A stretch of 64,000 nt of DNA from DASVCN01 sp040905665 (GCA_040905665.1 JBBDRD010000047.1:1-64000); one strand, 5' to 3'. Counted from the stretch's first letter, positions 54,139 through 63,214 are shown. Program-made: numbers and translations. Notes: generated by a model not told the origin, from the sequence alone.

Positions 54139-55140
54139 CTAGTTGTACCGAATCCGCGGGTCGACCACGGCCAGTAGCAGGTCAGAGATGAGGTTACCGG
54201 CCATCAGCAGCAGCGATGAGATCACCAGTAAGCCCAGCACCACATAGATGTCCTGCCGTGCCAGGGCGTTCAGGAAGGTAGGCGTGATTCCAGGCCACGA
54301 CATTACTACCTCTACCAAACCAGCGCCGCCGATGAGTGAAGGCAGAATGCCTCCGATACCGGCAATGAACGGAATGACGGCCGGCCGCAACGCATGCTTA
54401 TAGGTGACCGTGCGTTCGCCCAGGCCCTTGGCTCTGGCGGTGCGAATGAAGTCGCTGCCCAGGTAGTCGAGCATCTGGGCGCGCAGTACCCGAGTGAAGC
54501 CCGCGATTCCGGCCGTGGCGACGACGAAAGCCGGTAGCAGCATGTGCTGAAAGACGTCCCACCGTTGTTCCCACCAGCCCATCTGGTAGAAGTTGGTGCT
54601 GGTCATTCCGGCCACGGGGAGGAGCACCTCGTTGTAGCCGAAGGCTTCGCGGGTGAAGCCGCGCAGCACGAATATCAGTAGCACCAGGACCTGCGCAAAG
54701 AAGAAGTTGGGGATAGCCAGACCAAAATAGGCGAACACGCTCACGACCTGGTCGCCCGGCGAATATTGCCGAACAGCCGAATAGACCCCCAGCGGGATCG
54801 CGGCCATCCAGAGCATGGCGATCGACATGCCGACCAGCCCCATGGAGTTCTGGATCGGCCTCGTGATGATGTTTTCCACCGGCTGGTTGCTTGAGAAGGA
54901 GAGCCCGAGGTCGCCCTGGAGGATGCTAGCCATCCAGCGGAAGTACTGCACGGTCCAGTGTTGGTCCAGCCCGTACTGGGCGCGAAGTCTTGCGAGCGTT
55001 TCGGGCCTGACGCCGGGTTCGAGCGCCTTCTGCGTAAAGAAATCTCCCGGAACCAACTGGCTGATCACGAACGCGAGCAGCGTGGCGCCTAGGAACGTGG
55101 GGATGAGGTGAAAGACCCTCCGGACGATGAACGGGAACAA
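54139..55140 (-). CDS. oppB: Oligopeptide ABC transporter permease OppB
   Basis: This 333-residue inner-membrane permease opens with FIVRRVFHLIPTFLGATLLAF, normal for OppB. The periplasmic loop holds YGLDQHWTVQYFRWMASILQGDLGLSFSSNQPV, the helix-associated EAA loop is in TARAKGLGERTVTYKHALRPAVIP, and the chain ends LLAVVDPRIRYN. About six membrane helices are visible. It is 109 bp downstream of oppA, a gap that often lets the binding protein be made in excess. Confidence 0.95.
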   Translation of the reverse strand: MFPFIVRRVFHLIPTFLGATLLAFVISQLVPGDFFTQKALEPGVRPETLARLRAQYGLDQHWTVQYFRWMASILQGDLGLSFSSNQPVENIITRPIQNSMGLVGMSIAMLWMAAIPLGVYSAVRQYSPGDQVVSVFAYFGLAIPNFFFAQVLVLLIFVLRGFTREAFGYNEVLLPVAGMTSTNFYQMGWWEQRWDVFQHMLLPAFVVATAGIAGFTRVLRAQMLDYLGSDFIRTARAKGLGERTVTYKHALRPAVIPFIAGIGGILPSLIGGAGLVEVVMSWPGITPTFLNALARQDIYVVLGLLVISSLLLMAGNLISDLLLAVVDPRIRYN

Positions 55141-55249
55141 GCCAAAGCCTCCTGCGGCCTACCGGCGGTACTTGCGCAGCAAAATCAGCACGGAAAATAG
55201 GGGGAGGAAGATGGTGGGCGGCTGAACGCCACCCACCATTACTGGACTG

Positions 55250-57007
55250 CTACTGAGTTTTGAAGCTAAGAACGGTTTCGCGTGCTCCCACGAGGTCGCT
55301 GATGAACTCGGGCGGGTGCTCGCCGCGTACCGAGTCGAGCCAGCTGTAGTGGGCCGAGGGGCTCACGGTGAAGATCACCGGCTGGATGCTGGCCAGGGTG
55401 TTCTGGATCTCGAAGCCAATCTCCCTGGCGGCCTCGGTATCAAGCGTCTGACGGCCCTCGTAGTAGAGGTTGGTCGCCAGCGTCCCTTGGGGCACAAGGC
55501 ACTCGCCCGACGGATCCTGGTTCCACATGTGGAGATTGGTTCCGCAAGGGATCACGTTCACGCCGAAGGGCCAGTCGCGCGAACCACCGGTGAGGCCGAT
55601 GAGGATCGCCTCAAAGGGACGATTTTCGTCTACGGTCAGGAGCTGCTCGACCATCAGATTGAAGTCGATGGCGCTGGCGTCGACGTCTACGCCCACATCG
55701 CGAGCGGCGTCGGCAAAGATCTGCAGGATCTGCTCGCGCTGGTTGTTGCCCGAGTTGGTGACGATCCGGAAGCCAAGCTCATCACCCGCGGTGTTGACGA
55801 GGATGCCGTTGGCGTTGGTGCGGCTGTAGCCGAGGCCAGCCAGCAGCTCGAGGGCCGCCTCAGGGTCATACTCGAACTTCGGTACGTCCGGGTTCACCCA
55901 GAAGTCGAGTACTTGGTAGACGTTCGACCACATGGGAGAGGCGGTGCCGCCGTAGACGAGCTCGACCATTGCTTCACGGTCGACCAGGTGGCTCATCGCG
56001 CGGCGGAAGTCGGCGTTACGGAAAAGCTCCTGCTTGTCGGGGTCGCCGGCGAGGTTCCAGTTGAAGACGATGAACTGGCTCGAAGCGACCGGGCTGGCGT
56101 TCTCGATCACGGTGGCGTCGATGTCGCCGTTCTGAATGGCGACGTTGATCACGCCGATGTCGTCGAGGTTGCGCGGAGAGAAGGTGTCGATCTCGCCTGC
56201 GAGGTAGAGGTTAAGGGCGGCGTCCTGATCCTGAACGAGCTCGTAGCTGAGCTGGTCGAGGTAGGGGAGTGGGTTGCCCTGCTCATCCACGTTCCACTCG
56301 CCGAAGTGAGGGTTGCGGGTGAGGATGAGGCGCTCGTCGGGGCTGAGCTGGGTGGGCACCCAGGCATTGGTCCATACGGTCTCATTGGGGTCGGTCTCGA
56401 TGCCCCAAACACCCTGAAGCGCTTCGGCGCCACCCTCGCGGTAGATCTCGCCGAGGATGTGGTCCGGCGCGGGAAGCATCGCGGCTACCGGGAAGGCAGT
56501 GCGATCGGGCTGGGGGAAGTTGAAGCGTAGGGTGTTCTCGCCGGTGATCTCGACAGTGATCTGCTCTTCACCGATGAACCAGCTGTCGAAGCCGTTCGAG
56601 CCTACATCGGGATCGGTCTCGGCCTGATAGCGGAAGAAGTAGTCCTGAACAGTAACCGGAGTCCCATCGGACCACTTGATGCCGTCACGGAGGACCATAT
56701 CGATGGTGCGGCCATCCTCGGACACTTCGAAGCTCTCAGCCGCGTACGGTTGCCAAACGTCCGAATCGGGGGGCAGCATGAGCAGTGAGGCGCCACCATT
56801 CATGATCTGATCGGTAGCTGATGTTGATTCGGCGGATACGAACGGGTTGAAGGTACGGATGTCACCCACGTCGTAGCTTCGCAAGGTTCCGCCGGTAACG
56901 GCTTCCCCGGGTTCAGCCACGGTCCAGGCATTGGGCCAAACAAAAGGCTCGGCGAGGGCCATCGAGCCGAGGGCAACGATAGCCAGACTCAGTAATACTC
57001 TCTTCAT
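55250..57007 (-). CDS. oppA: Peptide ABC transporter substrate-binding protein (family 5)
   Basis: This is a periplasmic or surface binding protein for peptides (SBP_bac_5). The ATG at 57007 (GGAGGTAGC upstream) gives 585 residues with the signal MKRVLLSLAIVALGSMALA; there is no lipobox. GGTLRSYDVGDIRTFNPFVS is the mature start, followed by AAESFEVSEDGRTIDMVLRDGIKWSDG, the family core. The C-terminal half carries WPFGVNVIPCGTNLHMWN. A minus-strand TATAGT (57070-57075) may be its -10. First gene of oppABCDF. Confidence 0.94.
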   Translation of the reverse strand: MKRVLLSLAIVALGSMALAEPFVWPNAWTVAEPGEAVTGGTLRSYDVGDIRTFNPFVSAESTSATDQIMNGGASLLMLPPDSDVWQPYAAESFEVSEDGRTIDMVLRDGIKWSDGTPVTVQDYFFRYQAETDPDVGSNGFDSWFIGEEQITVEITGENTLRFNFPQPDRTAFPVAAMLPAPDHILGEIYREGGAEALQGVWGIETDPNETVWTNAWVPTQLSPDERLILTRNPHFGEWNVDEQGNPLPYLDQLSYELVQDQDAALNLYLAGEIDTFSPRNLDDIGVINVAIQNGDIDATVIENASPVASSQFIVFNWNLAGDPDKQELFRNADFRRAMSHLVDREAMVELVYGGTASPMWSNVYQVLDFWVNPDVPKFEYDPEAALELLAGLGYSRTNANGILVNTAGDELGFRIVTNSGNNQREQILQIFADAARDVGVDVDASAIDFNLMVEQLLTVDENRPFEAILIGLTGGSRDWPFGVNVIPCGTNLHMWNQDPSGECLVPQGTLATNLYYEGRQTLDTEAAREIGFEIQNTLASIQPVIFTVSPSAHYSWLDSVRGEHPPEFISDLVGARETVLSFKTQ

Positions 57008-57126
57008 GCTACCTCCAGTATGTCGTCGACGAGTTGGCAAGGCCCATGCCTCACCATTACCCACCGGAAACTATACGACGTGAAAAAGACTACCGTGGAA
57101 GGGGCATCGACGCAACTGTTGTCCTC

Positions 57127-57156
57127 TGGATGCACATTAATTGGATGCACATTAAT
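57127..57156. repeat. Perfect 15-bp tandem duplication upstream of oppA
   Basis: TGGATGCACATTAAT occurs twice in direct tandem, without mismatch, in the 267-bp gap between secG and oppA. It is AT-richer than its surroundings and 52 bp upstream of the TATAGT hexamer, a place where a regulator of oppA could bind. Confidence 0.8.
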
Positions 57157-57180
57157 GCCGCCCACATAATTCGGGCCGCC

Positions 57181-57211
57181 AGGGGCGCCCGGGCAAGACG
57201 ACGGCGCCCCT
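57181..57211 (-). terminator. Strong GC hairpin downstream of secG
   Basis: A 9-bp perfect stem, AGGGGCGCC (57181-57189) / GGCGCCCCT (57203-57211), has a 13-nt loop. It lies after the secG stop in the direction of transcription. No T-run follows, so it is terminator-like only. Confidence 0.4.
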
Positions 57212-57274
57212 GCTTGCGGAGCGCCGAGCTAATTGCTGAGTTGTGGGTTGGCTACAGGGCGGTCGTGGGGAACG

Positions 57275-57499
57275 TCAGCGAGGTACCACCTGGAGAGCCA
57301 GAGCGAGCAGACCCCAAATTATCCCCATATAGACAGTGAGTCTATGGAGGCCGCCCGCCGTACCGCCGCGCGTCGAGAAGTCCTGACCGCCTCCGCCGAG
57401 ACCTTCACCCAGCCCCGACTGCTTGGGCTCCTGCATGAGAATGACAGCGGTAAGCAGCAGCGACAAAATTATGAACAAGACAAGGATCAGCCAGAACAT
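57275..57499 (-). CDS. secG: Preprotein translocase subunit SecG
   Basis: This is a small membrane subunit of the SecYEG channel. The 74 residues have two membrane helices (MFWLILVLFIILSLLLTAVI and LTVYMGIIWGLLALALQVV) joined by the family loop LMQEPKQSGLGEGLGGGGQDF. The ATG at 57499 has CGGAGGC 2-3 nt upstream. An open extension further upstream would run through the tRNA gene and is rejected. The tRNA-Leu gene lies 87 bp upstream on the same strand; secG-tRNA-Leu is a common bacterial pairing. Confidence 0.93.
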   Translation of the reverse strand: MFWLILVLFIILSLLLTAVILMQEPKQSGLGEGLGGGGQDFSTRGGTAGGLHRLTVYMGIIWGLLALALQVVPR

Positions 57500-57586
57500 C
57501 GAGCCTCCGTGCGCATAACGCGCAACAATTTCAGTGCGCTTGGAGCGCAACAATCGCGTGGAATCACACGCGAAACAGCAGTGGAT

Positions 57587-57671
57587 TGGTGCCGGGAGCG
57601 GGACTTGAACCCGCACGCCTTGCAGCGGTAGATTTTGAGTCTACTGCGTCTACCGATTCCGCCATCCCGGC
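57587..57671 (-). tRNA. tRNA-Leu, anticodon CAA
   Basis: On the minus strand the acceptor stem GCCGGGA pairs with TCCCGGC, the 3' end has encoded ACCA, the anticodon stem GTAGA/TCTAC encloses the loop CTCAAAA (anticodon CAA, reads UUG), a long class II variable arm follows, and the T arm has GGTTCAAGTCC. All arms fold, and the type is clear from the variable arm and anticodon. Confidence 0.97.
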
Positions 57672-57716
57672 AGGCATGGGAGCACACTGGTTGCCGCCCC
57701 GAGCCAAATGCAGGGC

Positions 57717-57746
57717 ATCATATCAGGGTAATTCAGGGCCGGTCAA
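57717..57746 (-). promoter_or_regulatory. Promoter of tRNA-Leu/secG
   Basis: On the minus strand, TTGACC (57741-57746) and TATGAT (57717-57722) are separated by 18 nt. It is the best -35/-10 pair in the window and lies about 45 nt before the mature tRNA 5' end. Confidence 0.75.
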
Positions 57747-57811
57747 CAGAGTTGGCCCGGTGGTAAGCTTACCCGTCGAGGATCGCGGACGCGGCGCGAC
57801 GCGGCGCATGC

Positions 57812-57886
57812 TATTCAAACAGTGATTATTCAAGCAGTGATAATTCAAGCAGTGATAATCCAATTAGTGATTGTTCGAAAGATGAC
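57812..57886. repeat. 15-bp tandem repeat upstream of purQ
   Basis: Four clear units and one degenerate unit, each 15 bp (consensus ATTCAAGCAGTGATA; copies 2 and 3 identical), lie 30 bp before the purQ ATG. The block is much AT-richer than its surroundings. It could be an array of binding sites for a purine regulator or a replication-slippage repeat in the leader. Confidence 0.85.
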
Positions 57887-57916
57887 GATAACGATCGGTT
57901 CGGTTGGTGAGGTTCA

Positions 57917-58666
57917 ATGATTGCAGTTATCCGCTTTCCAGGCTCGAACTGCGACGAGGACGCGCGGTGGGCGCTCGAAGGACTAGGCGGCGACGCACGG
58001 ATGGTATGGCACCGTGAGGTGCGGCTCGAAGGTGTCGACGCAGTAGTACTGCCCGGCGGATTTTCCTACGGTGACTATCTTCGCAGCGGCGCGATCGCGG
58101 CGCAGAGCCCCATCATGGCGGCAGTAAGGGAGTTCGCCCAGCGAGGTGGCCCGGTACTGGGTATCTGCAACGGTTTCCAGGTCCTTACCGAGAGTGGACT
58201 CCTGCCGGGAGCGCTCGCGCGCAATTCGAATCCACATTTTCTTTGTCGACCGGTAGGCGTTCGCGTGGAACGGACCGATCTTCCGTTCACCTCTGGTTAC
58301 GAACTGGGACAGGTGCTGTCCATGCCGGTCGCTCACGCCGAGGGCAGCTATTTCGCCGACGCTGCCACATTGGCTCAGCTCGAGGCGCGACGGGGCGTGG
58401 TATTTCGTTACTGCGCCGTTCTCGAGGAGACCTCGTCGTCGACGTTCACTGGCTCCGGTCGCCCCAACCCCAATGGAAGCCTCGCCGGAATTGCAGGCAT
58501 CGTGAATGAGAGGGGCAATGTCCTTGGGATGATGCCCCACCCGGAGCGGGCGGTAGAAGGTCTGCTTGGTGGCACGGATGGCAGGCTGCTCCTTTCGGCG
58601 ATGCTGTCGGGCCATCGAAGGGACTCCACAACGGCACCTTCAGGATGGCCCGCGCCAGTCGCGTGA
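57917..58666 (+). CDS. purQ: Phosphoribosylformylglycinamidine synthase, glutaminase subunit
   Basis: This subunit supplies ammonia from glutamine to PurL for FGAM synthesis in the purine pathway. The 249 residues have the class I glutaminase nucleophile in GICNGFQVLTESGLL (Cys about 87) and the His/Glu partners in MPVAHAEGSYF and MMPHPERAVEG. GSNCDEDARWALEGLG opens the protein. It is a separate small subunit, so the organism should also have PurS, which is not seen beside it. A GTGAGG precedes the ATG. purL overlaps the end. Confidence 0.96.
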   Translation: MIAVIRFPGSNCDEDARWALEGLGGDARMVWHREVRLEGVDAVVLPGGFSYGDYLRSGAIAAQSPIMAAVREFAQRGGPVLGICNGFQVLTESGLLPGALARNSNPHFLCRPVGVRVERTDLPFTSGYELGQVLSMPVAHAEGSYFADAATLAQLEARRGVVFRYCAVLEETSSSTFTGSGRPNPNGSLAGIAGIVNERGNVLGMMPHPERAVEGLLGGTDGRLLLSAMLSGHRRDSTTAPSGWPAPVA

Positions 58667-60930
58667 GTGGCCTCCCAGCATCTCGGATGAGCGAGGCGGA
58701 TCTTCGAAGCAAAGCCGCCCTGTTCGGTCTTACCGACGATGAGTTCGACCAGGTCGTGTCCAGCCTGGGCAGGGACCCGAGCGCGCTCGAGGCGGCCATG
58801 TTCGGGGCACTTTGGAGCGAGCACTGCGGATACAAGAACTCGCGTCCCCTCCTCAAACTGCTGCCCACCGAGGGCGACCGGGTACTCCAGGGCCCGGGTG
58901 AGAACGCCGGCGTGGTTGATATAGGTGCGGGCTGGGCGGTGGCCTTCAAGATGGAGAGCCACAACCACCCCAGCGCGGTCGAGCCGGTTCAAGGAGCTGC
59001 CACGGGAGTGGGCGGAATCCTTCGCGACATCTTCGCCATGGGCGCCCGCCCGGTGGCGGTCCTCGACTCCCTCAGGTTCGGACCGCTCGACGACCCACAA
59101 GATGGCGAGCGCAACCGCCGGCTGCTGGCTGGAGTCGTCGAGGGCATCTCGCACTACGGCAACGCCATCGGGGTGCCAACAGTGGGCGGCGAGATTGCCT
59201 TTCACCCCAGCTATAGCCAAAACCCGCTGGTGAATGTGATGGCGGTTGGCTTGCTGCGCCACGAAGCGCTGCAGAGCGGAACCTTGGGGAAGCCCGGAAA
59301 CCGCCTCGTCTACGTGGGTTCACGTACCGGGCGAGATGGCTTGGGCGGAGCGGTTTTCGCTTCGGCCGATCTCTCCATCACCTCCCAGGCCGACCGCCCG
59401 GCAGTCCAGGTGGGAGATCCCTTCCTCGAGAAGCTGCTGCTGGAAGCGACCCTGGAGGCTATCGAGCGGCGGCTCGTGGTAGGCGTGCAGGACATGGGCG
59501 CGGCGGGCCTGGCTTCGAGCGTGGGGGAGATGGCGTACCGGGCCGAACTGGGCGTGGACCTGTGGGTGGACCGGGTGCCGCGCCGTGAGACCGGAATGAC
59601 GCCGCTCGAGGTGATGCTCTCGGAGAGTCAGGAGCGCATGGTGCTCACGGTGCTCCCCGAGCGTCTCGACGAACTGCTCGAGTTGCTGCGCCACTGGGAG
59701 CTGGACGCGGTCGAGATCGGGGAGGTCCGCGAGGGTGGCCGACTTAGGATCCTCGAGGGTGATGAGCTTGTTGGTGACATGCCCGTCGCGGCGCTAAACG
59801 AGGCGCCCAGCTACCGGCGGCAGGGTCGTGAGTCAGAGGCGGTCAGAGAGCGGCGCGAAACGCTGCCCCAGGTGCCGCTTCCGGCCGACCTTGGTGACGT
59901 TTGGCGCCGGCTGCTGGCGGCTCCCACGATCGCCTCCAAGCGTCCTGTTTTCGAGCGCTACGACCATCAGGTGATGACGAACACCGTGGTGGTCCCGGGG
60001 AGGGGCGACGCGGCGGTGCTGCGGGTAAAGGGAACGACGCTGGGTGTGGCGCTTAGTGTCGACTGCAACGCTCGCTACGTTGGCCTCGATCCGTTCGAGG
60101 GGGCCCGTCATGCAGTTGCCGAAGCCGCCCGCAACGTCGCCTGCGTTGGCGCCTCGCCGTTGGCGATCACGAACAACCTCAACTTCGGCAACCCCACCCA
60201 TGCCGAGGTCTACTACCAACTCGAACGGGCAGTCGCGGGACTCCGCGAAGCCTGCCTGGCTTTAGACACGCCGGTGACCGGCGGAAATGTGAGTCTCTAC
60301 AATCAGTACCGAGGGGAGGACGGTTCCATGGTTTCGATCTTGCCGACACCTACAGTGGGCATGGTCGGCGTCCTCGACGATGTCGCGCGCCACGCCACCA
60401 CTGCGTTCAAGAGAGTGGGAGACGTGGTGATCCTGGTGGGTCCCGTAAGGGGTGAATTGGGAGCCGGCGAATATCTGGCCACTATCCACGCTCTCGAAGT
60501 GGGACGCCCGCCGAGGCTCGATCTGGAGTTGGAGCGGCGCGTGCAGCGAGGCGTTATCCGGTGCATTGCCGGAGGTTTATGCGACACCGCTCACGACGCC
60601 GCGGAGGGCGGCCTGGCGGTGGCCTTGGCCGAGATGGCGATAGCGGGCGATGTCGGTTTCGCAGTCGAATTGCGTGAAGGGGAGAGCGGGGTGACACGAG
60701 TTGATGAGCTTCTTTTCGGCGAGGCTCCCTCGCGCATTCTGTTGTCGGTCGATCCCGAGCGGGTCGAGGAGGTGCTCGCCATACTGGCGGCAGAGGGGGC
60801 CCCGGCCAGAGAGCTGGGTAAGGTGGGTGGACGAATGGCGAGAATTGCCGTAGCAGGTCATGAGGTCGCGGTCGAGGTGGCGGAGTTGCGCGAGCACTTC
60901 GAACGGCCGCTAGCGGAGGCTTTGGACTAA
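58645..60930 (+). CDS. purL: Phosphoribosylformylglycinamidine synthase, synthetase subunit (small PurL)
   Basis: This ATP-dependent amidine synthase converts FGAR to FGAM. The 761-residue length is the small PurL type. Visible motifs are WSEHCGYKNSRPLLKLLPT, the ATP/Mg region MESHNHPSAVEPVQGAATGVGGI, SSVGEMAYRAELGVDLW, ANNLNFGNP-like TNNLNFGNP and VTGGNVSLYNQ. Three starts are possible: ATG 58645, GTG 58663 (GTGA overlap with the purQ stop) and ATG 58687. The GTG agrees best with the stop/start overlaps used elsewhere here. purF overlaps its stop by 1 nt. Confidence 0.96.
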   Translation: MARASRVSGLPASRMSEADLRSKAALFGLTDDEFDQVVSSLGRDPSALEAAMFGALWSEHCGYKNSRPLLKLLPTEGDRVLQGPGENAGVVDIGAGWAVAFKMESHNHPSAVEPVQGAATGVGGILRDIFAMGARPVAVLDSLRFGPLDDPQDGERNRRLLAGVVEGISHYGNAIGVPTVGGEIAFHPSYSQNPLVNVMAVGLLRHEALQSGTLGKPGNRLVYVGSRTGRDGLGGAVFASADLSITSQADRPAVQVGDPFLEKLLLEATLEAIERRLVVGVQDMGAAGLASSVGEMAYRAELGVDLWVDRVPRRETGMTPLEVMLSESQERMVLTVLPERLDELLELLRHWELDAVEIGEVREGGRLRILEGDELVGDMPVAALNEAPSYRRQGRESEAVRERRETLPQVPLPADLGDVWRRLLAAPTIASKRPVFERYDHQVMTNTVVVPGRGDAAVLRVKGTTLGVALSVDCNARYVGLDPFEGARHAVAEAARNVACVGASPLAITNNLNFGNPTHAEVYYQLERAVAGLREACLALDTPVTGGNVSLYNQYRGEDGSMVSILPTPTVGMVGVLDDVARHATTAFKRVGDVVILVGPVRGELGAGEYLATIHALEVGRPPRLDLELERRVQRGVIRCIAGGLCDTAHDAAEGGLAVALAEMAIAGDVGFAVELREGESGVTRVDELLFGEAPSRILLSVDPERVEEVLAILAAEGAPARELGKVGGRMARIAVAGHEVAVEVAELREHFERPLAEALD

Positions 60931-62420
60931 TGGGCGAAGAGCAGAGCTTTAGGAACCGTCCGAACGACTGGCAGGAGTCCAACGACTTCGATAAACCACA
61001 TGAAGAGTGCGGCATCTTTGCCGTGCACTTGCCGATGGAAGCAGACGTCGCCTCACTCTGCCACCTGGGCCTATTCGCGCTCCAGCATCGCGGTCAGGAG
61101 TCATGCGGCATAAGTGTCGCCGGTTCAGGGGAGTTGCGCATCGAGAAGGACATGGGCCTGGTGTCCGAGGTCTTCACCGAGGAACGGCTCGACAAACTCC
61201 GTTTCCACGGCGTGCGCAGCGGACTCGGCCATACTCGCTACTCCACCACCGGCTCGAGCCTGCGCTTCAATGCCCAACCGCTTACCGTGCGCTCCAACAA
61301 GGGCATCCTCGCGCTCGCGCATAACGGCAACTTCACTAATGCCAAGGCGATTCGCCGTCAGATGCTGGACGACGGGGCGGTGTTTCAGACCACCAATGAC
61401 TCCGAGGTGATGATCAATCTCATCGCCCGTTACAGCCACCTGTCACTTGAGGATGCAACCGCTCGGGTGATGAGCGAATTGGAGGGGGGCTTCGCCGTCG
61501 CGATCATGGACGGCGAGCGGGTCATCGGTCTGCGCGACGGCAACGGAGTAAGGCCGTTGGTGATAGGCGAGCTCGATGGAGGTTACGTGTTCGCGTCGGA
61601 AAGCAGCGCCCTGCACGTGATTGGCGCTCGATTCCTACGTGACGTACGGCCGGGGGAGCTGGTGGTTGCCGACGATGACGGCCTGCACTCGCGCCAAGTG
61701 CTGACCTCCCGTAGCACCCCCTGCGCGTTCGAATGGATCTACTTTGCTCGCGGCGACAGCGTGCTCGAGGGGGAAGGGGTCCACTCCGCCCGACTCAGGA
61801 TGGGTGAAATCTTGGCTGCGGAGGCGCCGGTGTCCGCCGATCTGGTGGTCGGAGTACCGGATTCGGGAATCGCCGCGGCGATCGGCTACGCCCGAGGATC
61901 GGGAATTCCCTACGACGTCGGTCTCTACAAGTCGCCCTATGCGGGGCGTACCTTCATCAATCCGAACCAGCGATTGCGGGAGCTCAAGGTGAGGCTCAAA
62001 CTGGCTCCGACCGAGGCTGTGCGCGGCAAGCGGATAGTGTTGGTCGACGACTCCATCGTCCGGGGCACGACTTCGGGCCGGATCGTCCAGATGCTGCGCC
62101 AGGCGGGCGCCGGCGAAGTACACTTTAGGGTGTCGAGCCCACCCATCCGCTACCCCTGCTACTACGGCATCGACACCGCGGCGCGTGCGGAACTTGCGGC
62201 CGCAACGATGTCGGTCGAGGGAATCCGCGCGCGCATCGGCGCCGACTCACTGGCCTTCATTTCGGAGGCGGGGCTGTCGAAGGCGATCGGCCTGGGAGAG
62301 ACCTGTCTGGCCTGTTTCAATGGAAACTACAAGGCAGGACACCCGGGCGATGACGCCACGAAAGAGGAACTCGAAATAGAGGAGCTGGCCAAGGAGGAAG
62401 TGGCGGCGGGTAGCGACTGA
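60930..62420 (+). CDS. purF: Amidophosphoribosyltransferase
   Basis: This enzyme makes phosphoribosylamine from PRPP and glutamine, the first purine step. The 496 residues start with a propeptide of about 26 residues ending HEE, before the nucleophile Cys in CGIFAVHL, as in the self-processed Bacillus type. The PRPP loop is RIVLVDDSIVRGTTS. Four Cys (STPCAF, YPCYYG and CLAC) match the ligands of the [4Fe-4S] cluster of that type. It is the third gene of purQ-purL-purF, with a 1-nt overlap. Confidence 0.96.
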   Translation: MGEEQSFRNRPNDWQESNDFDKPHEECGIFAVHLPMEADVASLCHLGLFALQHRGQESCGISVAGSGELRIEKDMGLVSEVFTEERLDKLRFHGVRSGLGHTRYSTTGSSLRFNAQPLTVRSNKGILALAHNGNFTNAKAIRRQMLDDGAVFQTTNDSEVMINLIARYSHLSLEDATARVMSELEGGFAVAIMDGERVIGLRDGNGVRPLVIGELDGGYVFASESSALHVIGARFLRDVRPGELVVADDDGLHSRQVLTSRSTPCAFEWIYFARGDSVLEGEGVHSARLRMGEILAAEAPVSADLVVGVPDSGIAAAIGYARGSGIPYDVGLYKSPYAGRTFINPNQRLRELKVRLKLAPTEAVRGKRIVLVDDSIVRGTTSGRIVQMLRQAGAGEVHFRVSSPPIRYPCYYGIDTAARAELAAATMSVEGIRARIGADSLAFISEAGLSKAIGLGETCLACFNGNYKAGHPGDDATKEELEIEELAKEEVAAGSD

Positions 62421-62431
62421 ATCGTTCTCGG

Positions 62432-63202
62432 CTACGGGGTTCTTGCGCGTACCAGACGAACGAACCTAAGCAGTCGCGGAATTCTGTGCCAGCGGCGGCG
62501 ATCCAGACCTACTCTCCACGCCCATTCGAGGTGAAGCTTTCGAGTCCAGGCCGGTGTTCGCTGCGCTTCACCGGCAAGTACGTCCAGAGTTCCGCCAACT
62601 CCTACCAGCACCTTCGCGCCCAACGCCAAACGGTTTGAGTCGAGGAACTCCTCCTGGCCCTCTCCTAGTCCTGCCAGCAGCAGATTCGGAGCGGCCGATC
62701 TAACCTCAGAAATAACCTGCTCACTTTCGGCCTCGCCCGAGAAGTAGCCGTGGTGAAAGCCCGCGACCCGGGTCCCCCAACGCTCCTGAGCCTTGGCCGC
62801 GGCGCGCTCGGCCACACCCGGCCCGGCTCCCAGGAAGTAGACGCGTAGAGACGAGCCGCCGAGTTCCATGGCGCGGCATACCAGATCGATGCCCGAAACA
62901 CGTCCGGGCAAAATGTGTCCGGCACGGCGGGCCGCCCAGAGGAGTCCCACTCCGTCTGCCACGGTAAGATCCGCATGCCGTAGCGCACTCCGCAAGGCGA
63001 CGCTAGTGCCAGAGCGCACTACTATCTCGGGATTGAGGGTCACGATCAGTCGCGGCCGGTCTTCCTGTTGGGCGGCCCTCATCAGCCATTCGGCTGCACC
63101 GTTCAGATCGATGGCCGCGAGACGGTATCCGACCACTTCGACAGTTGCCGGAGCTTCCGGCATCCCGTCGAGACCGTTCGAGGATGACTCGGCTGCGAAC
63201 AC
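62432..63202 (-). CDS. WecG/TagA/CpsF family glycosyltransferase (GT26)
   Basis: This is a 256-residue cytoplasmic glycosyltransferase. Family marks are LIVTLNPEIVVRSG, LRHADLTVADGVGLLWAARRAG, VYFLGAGPGVAERAA, FHHGYFSGEAESEQV and LLAGLGEGQEEFL, followed by VGVGGTLDVLAGEAQRTPAWTRKLHLEWAWRV near the end. Relatives transfer N-acetylmannosamine(-uronate) to undecaprenyl-linked sugars for teichoic acid or surface polysaccharide. The acceptor here is unknown. GTG 63202 lies 6 nt after TAGAGT, so it is probably leaderless. It is divergent from bshC. Confidence 0.93.
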   Translation of the reverse strand: MFAAESSSNGLDGMPEAPATVEVVGYRLAAIDLNGAAEWLMRAAQQEDRPRLIVTLNPEIVVRSGTSVALRSALRHADLTVADGVGLLWAARRAGHILPGRVSGIDLVCRAMELGGSSLRVYFLGAGPGVAERAAAKAQERWGTRVAGFHHGYFSGEAESEQVISEVRSAAPNLLLAGLGEGQEEFLDSNRLALGAKVLVGVGGTLDVLAGEAQRTPAWTRKLHLEWAWRVGLDRRRWHRIPRLLRFVRLVRARTP

Positions 63203-63208
63203 GGGCGA

Positions 63209-63214
63209 ACTCTA
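63209..63214 (-). promoter_or_regulatory. Leaderless -10 hexamer (TAGAGT) of the WecG-like gene
   Basis: TAGAGT on the minus strand is 6 nt from GTG 63202, with no Shine-Dalgarno. Confidence 0.55.

Noticed and set aside
55316..56530. 404-codon open frame on the plus strand inside oppA
   Set aside because: It is antisense to a clear family 5 binding protein; no start signal or domain.
57500..57616. 39-codon upstream extension of secG
   Set aside because: It runs through the tRNA-Leu gene; ATG 57499 has its own Shine-Dalgarno and yields normal SecG length.
57812..57886. CRISPR array
   Set aside because: The units are contiguous 15-mers without spacers, and no cas gene is present in the window.
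57672..57916. Purine riboswitch before purQ
   Set aside because: No three-way-junction pattern or conserved purine-riboswitch loop sequence is visible; the leader is mostly the 15-bp repeat.
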